Below are positions 8,836-17,065 of a stretch of DNA of 64,000 nt, piece after piece. Positions within the stretch are counted from its first letter, which is position 1. The number at the start of each line of letters is the position of its first letter. The DNA is from Cyanobium sp. ATX 6F1 (GTDB lineage Bacteria > Cyanobacteriota > Cyanobacteriia > PCC-6307 > Cyanobiaceae), in assembly GCF_024346315.1 (NCBI RefSeq), contig NZ_JAGQCS010000008.1, positions 1-64,000 on the forward strand, read 5' to 3'. The position numbers and the translations under genes were made by a program. Under the pieces are notes generated by a model. The model saw only the letters and a program-made list of their open reading frames with translations. It did no database searches and was not told the DNA's origin.

Positions 8836-9648
8836 ATCGCCCGCACCCGCTACATCCTGATCTGCTCCGGCAAAGGCGGCGTCGGCAAGACCACGCTGAC
8901 TGCCAACCTGGGCATTGCCCTGGCCAAACAGGGTCGCAAGACCGCCGTGCTCGATGCGGATTTCGGCCTGCGCAACCTTGATCTGTTGCTGGGTCTGGAA
9001 AACAGGATCGTCTACACGGCCCAGGAGGTGCTCGCCGAAACCTGCCGGCTGGAACAGGCACTGGTGAAACACAAGCAGGAGCCCAACCTGGCCCTGTTGC
9101 CGGCGGGCAACCCGCGCATGCTCGAGTGGCTCAAGCCCGATGACATGGTCAAAATCGCCAAGTTGCTGGGCGAAGACTTCGAATACGTGCTGATCGATTG
9201 CCCGGCGGGCATCGAGGACGGCTTCAAGAATGCGGTGGCCGCGGCCGAAGAAGCGATCGTGGTCACCACCCCAGAGGTCTCAGCGGTGCGGGATGCGGAC
9301 CGGGTGATCGGGCTGCTCAATACCCATGGCATCAAGCCCATTCAACTGGTGCTGAATCGGGTGCGGCCGAAGATGATGGCCAACCAGGAGATGCTGGCCG
9401 TCAGCGATGTGACCGACATCCTGGCCCTCCCGCTGCTGGGGCTGGTGCTCGAGGACGAACAGGTGATCGTCTCCACGAACCGCGGCGAGCCCCTCACCCT
9501 CAATGGCGGCCGCTCACCGGCGGCGGTGGCCTACAACAACGTGGCTCGGCGCCTGCAGGGTGAGGAGGTGCCGATGATCGATCCGCTCAAGGAGGGTGGT
9601 GGATTGCGCTCGAAGCTCGGCCGGCTGCTGCAAACCAAGATCTTTTGA
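8836..9648 (+). CDS. minD: Septum site-determining ATPase MinD with apparent AUC start
   Basis: Membrane-associated ParA-type ATPase that recruits MinC and oscillates with MinE. The deviant Walker [10 protein letters not shown], the [16 protein letters not shown] block, the [11 protein letters not shown] switch and a C-terminal [12 protein letters not shown] membrane-targeting helix are all present. Homology begins at [13 protein letters not shown], but the frame contains no ATG, GTG, TTG or CTG between the upstream TAA at 8806 and that block. The only start-like codon is ATC at 8836, giving 270 residues, the normal MinD length; GTG at 8947 would delete the Walker A motif. Either a rare AUC start or a base error (ATG to ATC) explains this. 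minE follows after five bases. Confidence 0.85.
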   Translation: MARTRYILICSGKGGVGKTTLTANLGIALAKQGRKTAVLDADFGLRNLDLLLGLENRIVYTAQEVLAETCRLEQALVKHKQEPNLALLPAGNPRMLEWLKPDDMVKIAKLLGEDFEYVLIDCPAGIEDGFKNAVAAAEEAIVVTTPEVSAVRDADRVIGLLNTHGIKPIQLVLNRVRPKMMANQEMLAVSDVTDILALPLLGLVLEDEQVIVSTNRGEPLTLNGGRSPAAVAYNNVARRLQGEEVPMIDPLKEGGGLRSKLGRLLQTKIF

Positions 9649-9653
9649 GCCCG

Positions 9654-9965
9654 ATGACCCTGCTCGACTTCATCAACAAACTGCTCGGGCGGCAGCCGGC
9701 CAGCGCCGACACCGCCCGCCAGCGACTGCAACTGGTGCTCGCCCACGACCGCAGCGACCTGAACCCCGAATTGCTGGAGCAGATGCGCCGGGAAATCCTC
9801 GAGGTGGTCTCCCGCTATGTGGAGATCGATCTGGAGGAGGGAGATGTGAGCCTGGAAACCGAAGACCGGGTCACCGCCCTGGTGGCCAACCTGCCGATCA
9901 AGCGGGCCCGGGCCATCCCCCTGCCCGCACCCGAACCGGTCGAGCCCACACCCTCCCCGGCCTGA
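9654..9965 (+). CDS. minE: Cell division topological specificity factor MinE
   Basis: Partner of MinD that stimulates its ATPase and displaces MinC, restricting inhibition to the poles. It starts [12 protein letters not shown], the usual amphipathic anti-MinCD start, with the [29 protein letters not shown]-type helix region and an alternating beta pattern after it. Length about 103 residues with a Pro-rich tail. It begins five bases after the minD stop, so the pair is cotranscribed. Confidence 0.93.
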   Translation: MTLLDFINKLLGRQPASADTARQRLQLVLAHDRSDLNPELLEQMRREILEVVSRYVEIDLEEGDVSLETEDRVTALVANLPIKRARAIPLPAPEPVEPTPSPA

Positions 9966-10001
9966 GCCTTTGGGTTAGGCCTTGGCATCCCCTGGGAATC
10001 C

Positions 10002-10256
10002 TTGGGAGGCCAACGCCCGATCGCCGTGGTCACCTCCCAACACCGAGCCGCCCCAGGGCCCATCAGTCCAGAGCCGATCACGGCGGCAGAGGGCCGTGTG
10101 CTCGGGGCCCTGCTGGAGGGTCTGAGCAACAAGGCGATCGCCGCGCGGCTGTTTCTCAGCCCGCGCACGGTAGAAAGCCACATCTCCCATCTGCTGCTCA
10201 AGACCGGTTGCGGCAACCGAACCCAACTGCTCCTCTGGGCCATGGGCGAGCGATAA
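10002..10256 (+). CDS. Small LuxR-type helix-turn-helix regulator
   Basis: An 84-residue protein consisting almost entirely of a GerE/LuxR DNA-binding domain: ITAAEGRVLGALLEGLSNKAIAARL, then SPRTVESHISHLLLKTG and RTQLLLWA at the end. No receiver or ligand domain is attached. Start uncertain (TTG at 10002 or GTG at 10026). It lies 36 bases after minE and just upstream of tRNA-Thr. The target is unknown; small stand-alone LuxR-type regulators are common in picocyanobacteria. Confidence 0.78.
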   Translation: MGGQRPIAVVTSQHRAAPGPISPEPITAAEGRVLGALLEGLSNKAIAARLFLSPRTVESHISHLLLKTGCGNRTQLLLWAMGER

Positions 10257-10268
10257 ACTTGCCTCCAC

Positions 10269-10340
10269 GCCGGCTTAGCTCAGTGGTAGAGCAGCGCTTT
10301 TGTAAAGCGAAGGCCATCGGTTCAAATCCGTTAGCCGGCT
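10269..10340 (+). tRNA. trnT: tRNA-Thr (anticodon UGU)
   Basis: Acceptor GCCGGCT pairs with AGCCGGC, with D arm GCTCAGTGGTAGAGC, anticodon loop TTTGTAA (UGU) and T loop TTCAAAT. The T stem has one T-T mismatch (ATCGG against CCGTT). CCA is not encoded. Confidence 0.93.
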
Positions 10341-10476
10341 TTTCGTCAGTAGCCACAGAAGCCTGAACGGAACGGCTGCTGGGATTGGGGGTGGGCCCTC
10401 TCCGGCAGGAACGTTGCCCCTGAACGCCCGAGCGATCCCGCCCCAGTCGTAATTTCGGCCGAACGGCAGGGCAGGG

Positions 10477-11211
10477 ATGGATGCGAACTCAGAGGTGCTC
10501 AGCCTCTTTCCCCGCTACCTGCTCAAGCAACGGCTGAACGAGGGCCTGCTGGCCGATCTGCAACAGCTGGCCAGGGCGGTGCTCAGCGACCCCGGCAGCA
10601 CCCCGGACGCCTCCGGCAAACTGGCCGGTCAGCTCGCCCTCCAGCGCGAACTGGGGCCCCAGTTTCCACCCATCGCCCAGCTCTGCGCCGAGGTGATCGT
10701 GCCGGCCTGCGAGCAGTGGATCCGCCACGTGATCGACCAGCAGCCGCCCCAGGGGCGGGGGCCATGGGTTCCGGGGGGCTACCGGCTTCAGATGATCGAT
10801 GTGTGGCTGAACCTGCAGCGCGCCGGCGACTACAACCCCATCCATACCCACGGCGGCAGTTTCTCCGGTGTGATCTTCCTGCAGGTGCCGCCCCAGATCA
10901 CCGGCGAGCGCTTCGACGGCCAACTCTGCTTCCACGGCCCCGAGGAATGGCACATCCAGAGCTTCCGCACCGGCATGGCCCACTACGTGTTGCCCGTGCC
11001 TGGCGACCTCTACGTGTTTCCCGCCTGGCAACCCCATTCGGTGGCCCCCTTCAGAGGCGAAGGAGAGCGCTGGTCCCTGGCCTTCAACGTGGTGGCGGTA
11101 CCCCAGCCCCGGCAGTCGTCTGCGCCCCAACAGCCGTTCCAGACCCAGGCCAACGTCGCTGGCAACGTGTCGCTCTCCAGCCATCGACCCCGGCCGGGTG
11201 GCTTTTCCTGA
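10477..11211 (+). CDS. Putative 2-oxoglutarate/Fe(II) oxygenase family protein
   Basis: Cupin-fold protein resembling the 2OG-Fe(II) oxygenase group used for small-molecule or protein hydroxylation. Iron-ligand candidates are the histidines in NPIHTHGGSFSGVIFL and the distal PHSVAPF after FPAWQ, with a possible 2-oxoglutarate arginine in GERWSLAFN. The protein is 244 residues, with a poorly conserved N-terminal third. ATG start at 10477 after a GGCAGGGCAGGG stretch. It stands alone on the plus strand, convergent with the DUF1543 gene. Substrate unknown. Confidence 0.75.
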   Translation: MDANSEVLSLFPRYLLKQRLNEGLLADLQQLARAVLSDPGSTPDASGKLAGQLALQRELGPQFPPIAQLCAEVIVPACEQWIRHVIDQQPPQGRGPWVPGGYRLQMIDVWLNLQRAGDYNPIHTHGGSFSGVIFLQVPPQITGERFDGQLCFHGPEEWHIQSFRTGMAHYVLPVPGDLYVFPAWQPHSVAPFRGEGERWSLAFNVVAVPQPRQSSAPQQPFQTQANVAGNVSLSSHRPRPGGFS

Positions 11212-11234
11212 TCCCAGCTCACCCGATGGGGGCA

Positions 11235-11759
11235 TCAGGCGCTTGCCTCACGATCAATTCGGCGGTAACCGAACCAATCGGGCACCAGGGGCTGATGGCG
11301 GTTCTCCGGGTCCAGGGGCAGGTGCACATGCCAGCCCTGCAGCGACTCCAGCTGCAGGGCATCCTCGACGGCGTGGAGGTCGTCGTTGTGGCGCCCGGCG
11401 GCCCCCAGCAGGAGCTGCCGCCGGGCCCTGGCCTTGGCGGACTGGGCACTCGGTGCCACCACCAGGGTGAACTGGTGCAGCTCCGCCAACTGGGTGGGGT
11501 CGTAGGCGCCCATGTTCACGAACCAGAGGCGTTCGCTTCCTCCCCAGGGCTCTGGCCGCAGCTCAATGCGATGGCCATCGACGAAGTCGAGTGCCACATA
11601 ACTGTCGATGTGAAGTCCGCGGCGACGGCCGAACCACTGGCGGCGCAGCTCCGGTATCGCCGCTTCGATCGAAGCGGCCGCCACGAAGCGCACATCGTGG
11701 AGTTCGATGTGGCAGCCCTCGCTGCGCCCACCGAGCACCACCAGATAGAGCCGCGTCAT
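11235..11759 (-). CDS. DUF1543 domain protein
   Basis: Hypothetical protein of about 174 residues whose N-terminal half carries the DUF1543 pattern: TRLYLVVLGG, then IELHDVRFVAA and a HIDSYVALDFVDGHRIEL strand series with LWFVNMGAYDP. The start ATG at 11759 immediately precedes this conserved block; longer starts would add unrelated sequence. Function of the family is not known. Neighbouring genes give no clear functional link. Confidence 0.72.
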   Translation of the reverse strand: MTRLYLVVLGGRSEGCHIELHDVRFVAAASIEAAIPELRRQWFGRRRGLHIDSYVALDFVDGHRIELRPEPWGGSERLWFVNMGAYDPTQLAELHQFTLVVAPSAQSAKARARRQLLLGAAGRHNDDLHAVEDALQLESLQGWHVHLPLDPENRHQPLVPDWFGYRRIDREASA

Positions 11760-11926
11760 CGCTTCGGGGCAGGCGATTGGGATCCTGGCCTGGCGGGAGG
11801 GCACCCCCCCCGACGGAATCACGTAGTCGCATCCAGACATGGCTTCAGCCCCCCCACCAGGGCCTGGTGCCGAGCGATTCCGGTAGCCGCCCCTACATTC
11901 GTTGCCAAGCGAACAAGCCTCAGAGC

Positions 11927-12328
11927 ATGCGCCTACGCCGCTGGCTGCTGGCCACGATCCTTCTGGGGTCAGCCCCGATGACGGCCATGGCCGCACCGTT
12001 CAGCTTCGATCCGGTGTCCTTCGCCGGCTACGCCAATAGCCGTCAGCAGGCCCTTGGCAACGATCTGTTCTTCAAGAACCTGGGCCTCTGCTCGCGCAAG
12101 GGCGACAAGGGCTACAACTGCCTGGAGGGGGAGCTGCTCAAACGGGAGCCCGGCAAGTCAGGACGCTCCTTCTGCAAGCTGCGCTTCGTGGGCTACCACC
12201 CCAAGACACGGAACATCAATTACCTGATCAAGTCGTGCGAGTACCGCGACGACCGCAGGCGGCTGATCGACCAATCCCAGCAACTGTTGCGCAAGGGTCT
12301 TGACACCCTGGAGAACTTCAGCAAGTAA
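11927..12328 (+). CDS. Secreted small hypothetical protein
   Basis: A 133-residue protein with a signal peptide: basic MRLRRW, hydrophobic LLATILLGSAPMTAM and an AMA-A cleavage site. The mature part contains four cysteines (LCSRKGDKGYNC, FCKLRF, KSCEYRDD) that could form two disulfides, and a basic C terminus. The family is not recognised. It lies between two minus-strand genes and appears monocistronic. Confidence 0.7.
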   Translation: MRLRRWLLATILLGSAPMTAMAAPFSFDPVSFAGYANSRQQALGNDLFFKNLGLCSRKGDKGYNCLEGELLKREPGKSGRSFCKLRFVGYHPKTRNINYLIKSCEYRDDRRRLIDQSQQLLRKGLDTLENFSK

Positions 12329-12410
12329 CGCCCTCAGGCCACCAGGGCTGGCCAACGTTGGCGCCCAAAAGAGCCACTTCACCCCCCGCCCCCCGATTCG
12401 GGCTGGCCCA

Positions 12411-12572
12411 TCAGCCCCGGCGACCCGCCAGGAACCAGGCCCCCAGCGCCAAGACCAACCAGGGGAACAGGCCCTGCAGCTCGAACAGGGGCGTGAGCAG
12501 AACGGTCAGCGGCTCGAGCACCAGATGGTTGAGGCCCAGCACCAGAGCCACCAGCAGGGTCAGGATCAGCAT
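12411..12572 (-). CDS. Small membrane protein (53 residues)
   Basis: Short ORF on the minus strand starting at ATG 12572. It encodes an almost continuous hydrophobic protein with two probable membrane helices: LILTLLVALVLGLNHLVL, then a short FELQG turn and FPWLVLALGAWFLAG, ending RRG. Coding potential is supported by the amphipathic design and the position directly after tsaC (about 40 bases) on the same strand. No function known. Confidence 0.55.
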   Translation of the reverse strand: MLILTLLVALVLGLNHLVLEPLTVLLTPLFELQGLFPWLVLALGAWFLAGRRG

Positions 12573-12611
12573 CGAGGCGCACCCGGTCGAGACCGCATCG
12601 GAGCTGTCAAC

Positions 12612-13214
12612 TCAGACCTCCGGCATCACAGCACCAGGACGGAGCACCTGCCAGCGGTCTCCCTCGCACCAGGCGAGCACCGTGCTCCCCAGCCCAGCGG
12701 CGGCGGGCCAGGGCAGCGGCCCCAGCAAGGGCACGGCAGGGAAGGCCCGCTCAGCCTCCTCGGCCGTGAGGCAGGCCGGCGCTCCTGAGGCATTGGCACT
12801 GGTGGTGGCCAGGGGACCGCTGAGCCGCAGCAACGCCAGGGCCGAAGGGCAGGCCGGCACCCGCAACCCCAGGCTCCCGCCACCGGGATGGAGCGCCTGG
12901 GCGATCGGCCCCTCGGCTGGCAGCACCAGCGTCAGCGCACCGGGCCAGTGCCCCAGGGCCATCTCCCGCCACTGGGGGCGGATCGGCACCGCCAACGCCG
13001 CCAGCAATTCCTCGGGATCAGCGCCCATGAGGATCAGGGGTCGATCGGCGGGGCGGTTCTTGAGCCTCCAGAGCAGGGGTGCGGCCAGGGGGCGGCAGGC
13101 CAGAGCCGGCAGAGTATCGGTGGGGAAGAGGGCGGCCGAACCGGCGGCCAGGGCTTCGGCCAGCTCGGCGGCCTCAAGCACCCGGCCCTGATCAAAAGCT
13201 GGGGAAGATGTCAT
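12612..13214 (-). CDS. tsaC: L-threonylcarbamoyladenylate synthase (TsaC/Sua5 family)
   Basis: Makes threonylcarbamoyl-AMP for the t6A37 modification of tRNAs reading ANN codons. The YrdC-type fold is shown by ALFPTDTLPALACRP, the LKNRPADRPLIL motif and the PLATTSANASGAPA motif. The 200-residue length fits the short bacterial TsaC type without the Sua5 extension. The start overlaps the stop of prmC by four bases, implying translational coupling. Confidence 0.9.
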   Translation of the reverse strand: MTSSPAFDQGRVLEAAELAEALAAGSAALFPTDTLPALACRPLAAPLLWRLKNRPADRPLILMGADPEELLAALAVPIRPQWREMALGHWPGALTLVLPAEGPIAQALHPGGGSLGLRVPACPSALALLRLSGPLATTSANASGAPACLTAEEAERAFPAVPLLGPLPWPAAAGLGSTVLAWCEGDRWQVLRPGAVMPEV

Positions 13215-14188
13215 GGATGGCTTGGGAGCGGGCGCCGGGCGCGGGTGAACCGCCCGTGGCCCTCCAGATCAGGTTCGGTGGTCACCTCCACCAGGCCAGC
13301 GGCCGCCAGGAGCGCCGCGACGGCCGGGCCCTGATCGTGGTGGTGCTCCAGCAGCAACCAGCCACCGGGGGCGAGGGCCTGGGAGGCACCGGCGGCGATC
13401 CGTCGAATCGAGGCCAGTCCATCGGCACCGCCATCGAGCGCCAGGTGGGGTTCGTGCTCGCGCACCACCGGCTCCAACTGCGCCAGCAGGCCCGTGGGGA
13501 TGTACGGGGGGTTGCTGACCACCAGATCGAGCTGGCCGGCCAGCGGCTCCAGCGGCGCCCACCACTGCCCTAGCCGCAGCTCCACAGAGGCCGCCCCAGC
13601 GGCGCGTTCCAGGTTCAAGCGGACCTGGGCCAGGGCCTCGGGGCTGCAGTCCACGGCATAGCCCCGACTTCCGGGAGGCAGGGCCGCCGCGAGGGCCACC
13701 GTCAAACAGCCGGAACCGGTGCCCAGGTCGGCCCAGCGGAGTGGTCCAGGGGGCAGCGCAGCCAAGCAGATGAGGGCCAGATCCACCAGAAGCTCACTCT
13801 CCTGACGGGGGATCAGCACCCCCGGTGCCACCCGCAGTTCCAGATCCCGCCACGGGCAGACCCCCACCAGGTACTGCAGGGGTATGGAACGCTGGCGGTG
13901 CAGGAGCCAGAGCGCTTCCAACGCCTGGAGCGGACGCACCAGCCTCACCACCCGCTCGGGCTCAAGCCATAGCCGCTGCAAGGCGCTCCAACGCAGGCCG
14001 CCGGCCAGATCCAGCAGCCAGTCGAGTTCGGCGCTCTGACCTCCCCCCTCCAGCAGACGGCGGCGCCAGGCCAACAACTCGCTGCCCTGAACCACCGTTG
14101 GGACCTCAGGCCCCAGCACCGCAGCGGGCGATGGCACCACGGTGGGCGATGGCGCCGCGGGGGATGGCGACTGGCAAGGGCGATCCAT
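13211..14188 (-). CDS. prmC: Peptide chain release factor N5-glutamine methyltransferase
   Basis: Methylates the glutamine of the GGQ motif in release factors RF1 and RF2 using S-adenosylmethionine. The N-terminal helical domain contains PLQYLVGVCPWRDLEL, the SAM-binding strand DLGTGSGCLTVALA, and the catalytic NPPYIPTG motif is intact; DGGADGL follows. The first 30 residues are Pro-rich and may not be translated; a start further in is possible. Upstream partner of tsaC, with a four-base overlap. Confidence 0.92.
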   Translation of the reverse strand: MDRPCQSPSPAAPSPTVVPSPAAVLGPEVPTVVQGSELLAWRRRLLEGGGQSAELDWLLDLAGGLRWSALQRLWLEPERVVRLVRPLQALEALWLLHRQRSIPLQYLVGVCPWRDLELRVAPGVLIPRQESELLVDLALICLAALPPGPLRWADLGTGSGCLTVALAAALPPGSRGYAVDCSPEALAQVRLNLERAAGAASVELRLGQWWAPLEPLAGQLDLVVSNPPYIPTGLLAQLEPVVREHEPHLALDGGADGLASIRRIAAGASQALAPGGWLLLEHHHDQGPAVAALLAAAGLVEVTTEPDLEGHGRFTRARRPLPSHP

Positions 14189-14209
14189 CGAGCCACCCTA
14201 GGAAGCGCC

Positions 14210-15355
14210 TCAGAGAGGCCGCCAGCACAGGCCCGGCTCCGCGATCACCCGCCCGGCCAACTCCAACTCCAACAGGCGGCTGGCCACCTCAGGCGCCGGG
14301 CGCCCTAGGCCCTGACAGAGGTCTTCCAGGCTCGCCCCCTGCCCCAACACCTGCAGCACCTCCCCCTGCACGCCGCCGAGGGGGAACCCCGGCCACGCCT
14401 GCTCGGCCCGATCAACCGATCGCCCCGCCACTGCAAGGCCCGCCGCTGGCTTCAAGGGCCCAGGACCCAGCTGGCGGATCAGGTCAGCGGGGTCGAGCAG
14501 GGCCGAAGCGCCCCTGGCCAGCAGCCGGTTGCTGCCCGCCGCGGAAACCTTTCCCGCATCCGCCGGCACCACCCAGAGCGGAAGCCCCTGGTCCCAGGCG
14601 AGGGCCGCCGACTGCAGAGCCCCACTGACCATGGGGCACTCCACCAGCACCACCGCCCGGGCCAGGGCCACCTGCAGGCGGTTGCGGGCGGCGAAGTTGC
14701 CTGGGTGCACCCCGGCTCCAGGAAGCTGCTCGGAGATCAGCAGGCCCTGGGCCGCCACCTGCCGTTGCAGCTCCCCGTGATGGCGGGGGTAGATGCGCTC
14801 CAAGGGAGTGCCCAGTACCGCCACAGGCCGCCCCCCCTGGGCCAGACAACCCTCGTGGGCCGCCGCATCGATGCCCTCCGCGAGGCCGCTCACCACCGGC
14901 CAACCGGCCCCGGCCAGGGCCTTGCCGATGGCCCGTGCCATGACGAGCCCATGGCGGGATGGACGGCGGGTGCCCACCACCGCCACCGCCTGGCGGCGCC
15001 GCAACGGCGGCCAGAGGCTGCCGCAGCCCTGCCAGTGGAGCGCCAGCGGGGGCCGATCCAGCTCCAGCAGGGCCCCTGGAAAGGCGGGATCCCCCGGCAG
15101 CAACATCCGTGTCGGACGACCGCCCCTGCCAAAGGCACTCAGCGGCTCCTGGCCCAGGCGCCGTCGATAGGCCTCCAGCCTGCCGAGCACAGCGGGCCCC
15201 ATCCCCGGCACCGCAGCCAGCTCTTCGAGGGGGGTCCCCCAGGCGATCCCCAGGTCACCGCAATGGCGCTCCAGGGCCCTGAGGCGGCTCCAGCCGACAC
15301 CCGGGCAACCGCGCCAGACGAGCCACCAGAGGCGCCGACACTCACCCCAGCCCAT
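14210..15355 (-). CDS. dprA: DNA-processing protein DprA
   Basis: Protects incoming single-stranded DNA and loads RecA in natural transformation. The Rossmann-like core is clear: AVVGTRRPSRHGLVMARAIG, VVSGLAEGIDAAAHEG, AVLGTPLERIYPRHH, LISEQLPGA and FAARNRLQVALARAVVLVEC. A winged-helix-like domain (GEVLQVLGQGASLEDLCQGLG) closes the protein. I chose the ATG at 15355; a longer start at 15415 would add 20 weakly supported residues. With comF at 25297 it suggests transformation capacity. Confidence 0.9.
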   Translation of the reverse strand: MGWGECRRLWWLVWRGCPGVGWSRLRALERHCGDLGIAWGTPLEELAAVPGMGPAVLGRLEAYRRRLGQEPLSAFGRGGRPTRMLLPGDPAFPGALLELDRPPLALHWQGCGSLWPPLRRRQAVAVVGTRRPSRHGLVMARAIGKALAGAGWPVVSGLAEGIDAAAHEGCLAQGGRPVAVLGTPLERIYPRHHGELQRQVAAQGLLISEQLPGAGVHPGNFAARNRLQVALARAVVLVECPMVSGALQSAALAWDQGLPLWVVPADAGKVSAAGSNRLLARGASALLDPADLIRQLGPGPLKPAAGLAVAGRSVDRAEQAWPGFPLGGVQGEVLQVLGQGASLEDLCQGLGRPAPEVASRLLELELAGRVIAEPGLCWRPL

Positions 15356-15432
15356 GGGGCTACGGCGCGCCCCCGAACCGAACGGAACGAGCAGAAGATC
15401 CCCCAACCGAACCAAAGCAATACATATGTACT

Positions 15433-15891
15433 CTACGGCTCTTGCTGGCCCTTGGGCCCCCGCCCCAGGCGCTCGATTGCCCGTTCCAGATCCTCCGGCA
15501 GGCGCCGCAGCAACCGCCGTGGCGCCGGCGTTGCGCCCGTCGTGGGCAGCTGAACCAGCACCAGTTCCACCCGGGCCTCGGCGGCCACCTCACCGGCGCC
15601 ATTGAGAAAGGTGCTGTGCCAGGGCAGCCGCAGGCCGCGCCGGGGCTCGATCGTGCTCCACAGTTCGAGCGCCTCACCGTGCAACAGGGCCTGGCGGTAA
15701 TCGATCGAGAGGGCCACCACCGGCAGCTCGAATCCCCGGGCCGAGAGGTCGCTGTAATCCAGGCCAGCCGCCGCCAACGCCTCCACTCGCGCCTCCTCGA
15801 GAAACCCCAGGTAGGCGCCATGCCACATCACCCCGGCGTGGTCGGTGTGCTGGGGGAGCACCCGCCGCCGCAGGCGCCAGCCACGCTTCAT
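15433..15891 (-). CDS. Acyl-CoA thioesterase, 4HBT hotdog family
   Basis: Hotdog-fold thioesterase of the 4-hydroxybenzoyl-CoA type. The active-site region is QHTDHAGVMWHGAYLGFLEEARVEAL, with the catalytic Asp in the usual DxxG spacing. In cyanobacteria this family includes the 1,4-dihydroxy-2-naphthoyl-CoA thioesterase needed for phylloquinone. ATG at 15891 is preferred; a TTG at 15912 would add seven residues. Downstream of dprA's start region, same strand. Exact substrate is inferred only. Confidence 0.82.
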   Translation of the reverse strand: MKRGWRLRRRVLPQHTDHAGVMWHGAYLGFLEEARVEALAAAGLDYSDLSARGFELPVVALSIDYRQALLHGEALELWSTIEPRRGLRLPWHSTFLNGAGEVAAEARVELVLVQLPTTGATPAPRRLLRRLPEDLERAIERLGRGPKGQQEP

Positions 15892-15962
15892 GACGTCCTC
15901 CTGGTTCGTCAACGGCCCACTTGCGTTTCAGCCATAGGCTGCCAAAGAGCGGTGCCAGCCCC

Positions 15963-16811
15963 ATGTTTCGCAATGTTCTGATCGCCGACTCCGGCAAGGG
16001 CCACGTTGAAGAAATGGTGCGCATGCTGAGCGCCATCCCGGTGTTTCGGCAAGCCCGACTCAACCTGCTGCACGTGGTGCCCGAGCAGGCGGGCGAGAAC
16101 TTCCAGGAGCACTGGCAGAACGCCGCCGGCCTGGTGGCCGAGGCCGTGAAACGACTGGGCCTCGACCCGAGCGAGATCAACACGATCATTCGCCAGGGCG
16201 ACACCAAGCAAACCGTGCTCAAGGTGGCCGATGAGCTGGACAGCGATCTGATCGTGATGGGCTCCAGGGGCCTGGGGCGCCTGCAGTCGATCCTCAGCAA
16301 CAGCGCCAGCCAATACGTCTTCCAGCTCTCCACACGGCCGATGTTGCTGGTGCGGGACGACCTCTACGTGCGCCACATCAACCGCGTTGCGGTGGCCATC
16401 GACGGCACCGGCGTTGGCGATGACGCCCTGCGCCTGGCCTGCGAGCTGGTCAAGGACATCCCCGGCGGCAGCCTCACCGGGATCCACATCACCCGTCAGG
16501 ACGTGACCCCCTCCCGCGGGGGCAAAACCCCTGCCGATGAGGTGCTGGAGAAGGCGGTCCAGCGGGCCCGCAGCTTCGGCGTGGAGCTCAAGCCCTTGCA
16601 CCGCAGCGGCGATGTGGGTCGTACCTTCTGCGCCGCGGCCGAGGAACTCAAGGCCGATCTGGTGGTGATCGCCTCCCAGGACCGTCGCCCTCTGGTGGCC
16701 AAGGGGCTGGTGGACATCGACCGGCTCCTGGGCAGCTCCGTGAGCGATTACATCCGTGTCCACGCCCCGACGCCCGTGCTGGTGGTGCGCGAACCCGAGG
16801 GCCGCCGCTGA
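15963..16811 (+). CDS. Tandem universal stress protein (UspA family)
   Basis: Two USP domains in one 282-residue chain. The first begins MFRNVLIADSGKGH and carries the nucleotide-binding pattern GSRGLGRLQSILSNSASQYV; the second begins NRVAVAIDGTGVG and ends DLVVIASQDRR ... SVSDYIRVHAPTPVLVVREP, where the glycine pattern is degenerate. The first domain probably binds ATP and the second may be regulatory. Start ATG at 15963 is 5' of the obvious domain start. Divergent from the thioesterase gene, convergent with psbM. Confidence 0.87.
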   Translation: MFRNVLIADSGKGHVEEMVRMLSAIPVFRQARLNLLHVVPEQAGENFQEHWQNAAGLVAEAVKRLGLDPSEINTIIRQGDTKQTVLKVADELDSDLIVMGSRGLGRLQSILSNSASQYVFQLSTRPMLLVRDDLYVRHINRVAVAIDGTGVGDDALRLACELVKDIPGGSLTGIHITRQDVTPSRGGKTPADEVLEKAVQRARSFGVELKPLHRSGDVGRTFCAAAEELKADLVVIASQDRRPLVAKGLVDIDRLLGSSVSDYIRVHAPTPVLVVREPEGRR

Positions 16812-16837
16812 CGGGGCAGGCCACCCACGGTGGGGAG

Positions 16838-16942
16838 TCAGCTCTGACGGCTGCTGGTCTGGATGTAAAGAACGATCAGGAAGACGGCTGGCACCAGAAC
16901 GAACAGCAGGCTGGCGACGAAGCCGAGATCGTTGGTTTCCAT
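16838..16942 (-). CDS. psbM: Photosystem II reaction centre protein M
   Basis: A 34-residue single-span thylakoid protein at the photosystem II dimer interface. Translation gives [18 protein letters not shown], then a hydrophobic stretch and the polar tail YIQTSSRQS, matching PsbM in length and start. It lies between the universal stress gene and a ferredoxin gene. Short, but the match is characteristic. Confidence 0.93.
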   Translation of the reverse strand: METNDLGFVASLLFVLVPAVFLIVLYIQTSSRQS

Positions 16943-17065
16943 TGCTGTTGACCGGAGCAACGGGACCGTATCACCGGCACCAGGGCGCTTTTGGCCCCGC
17001 TTCACCGCTCGTTGCGGTTTGGACGGTCAACCCGCATCACGTCCATCGGATTCAGCCACAGCGGG

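Noticed and set aside
7212-8981. Long plus-strand frame of 589 codons over the chromate-transporter and PLD-like genes
   Set aside because: It is rich in His, Gly and Gln, has no recognisable domain and lies antisense to genes with clear motifs; it is a shadow of high-GC codon use.
10716-11981. 421-codon plus-strand frame over the oxygenase-like and DUF1543 genes
   Set aside because: It overlaps two genes with clear motifs in other frames and has no domain of its own.
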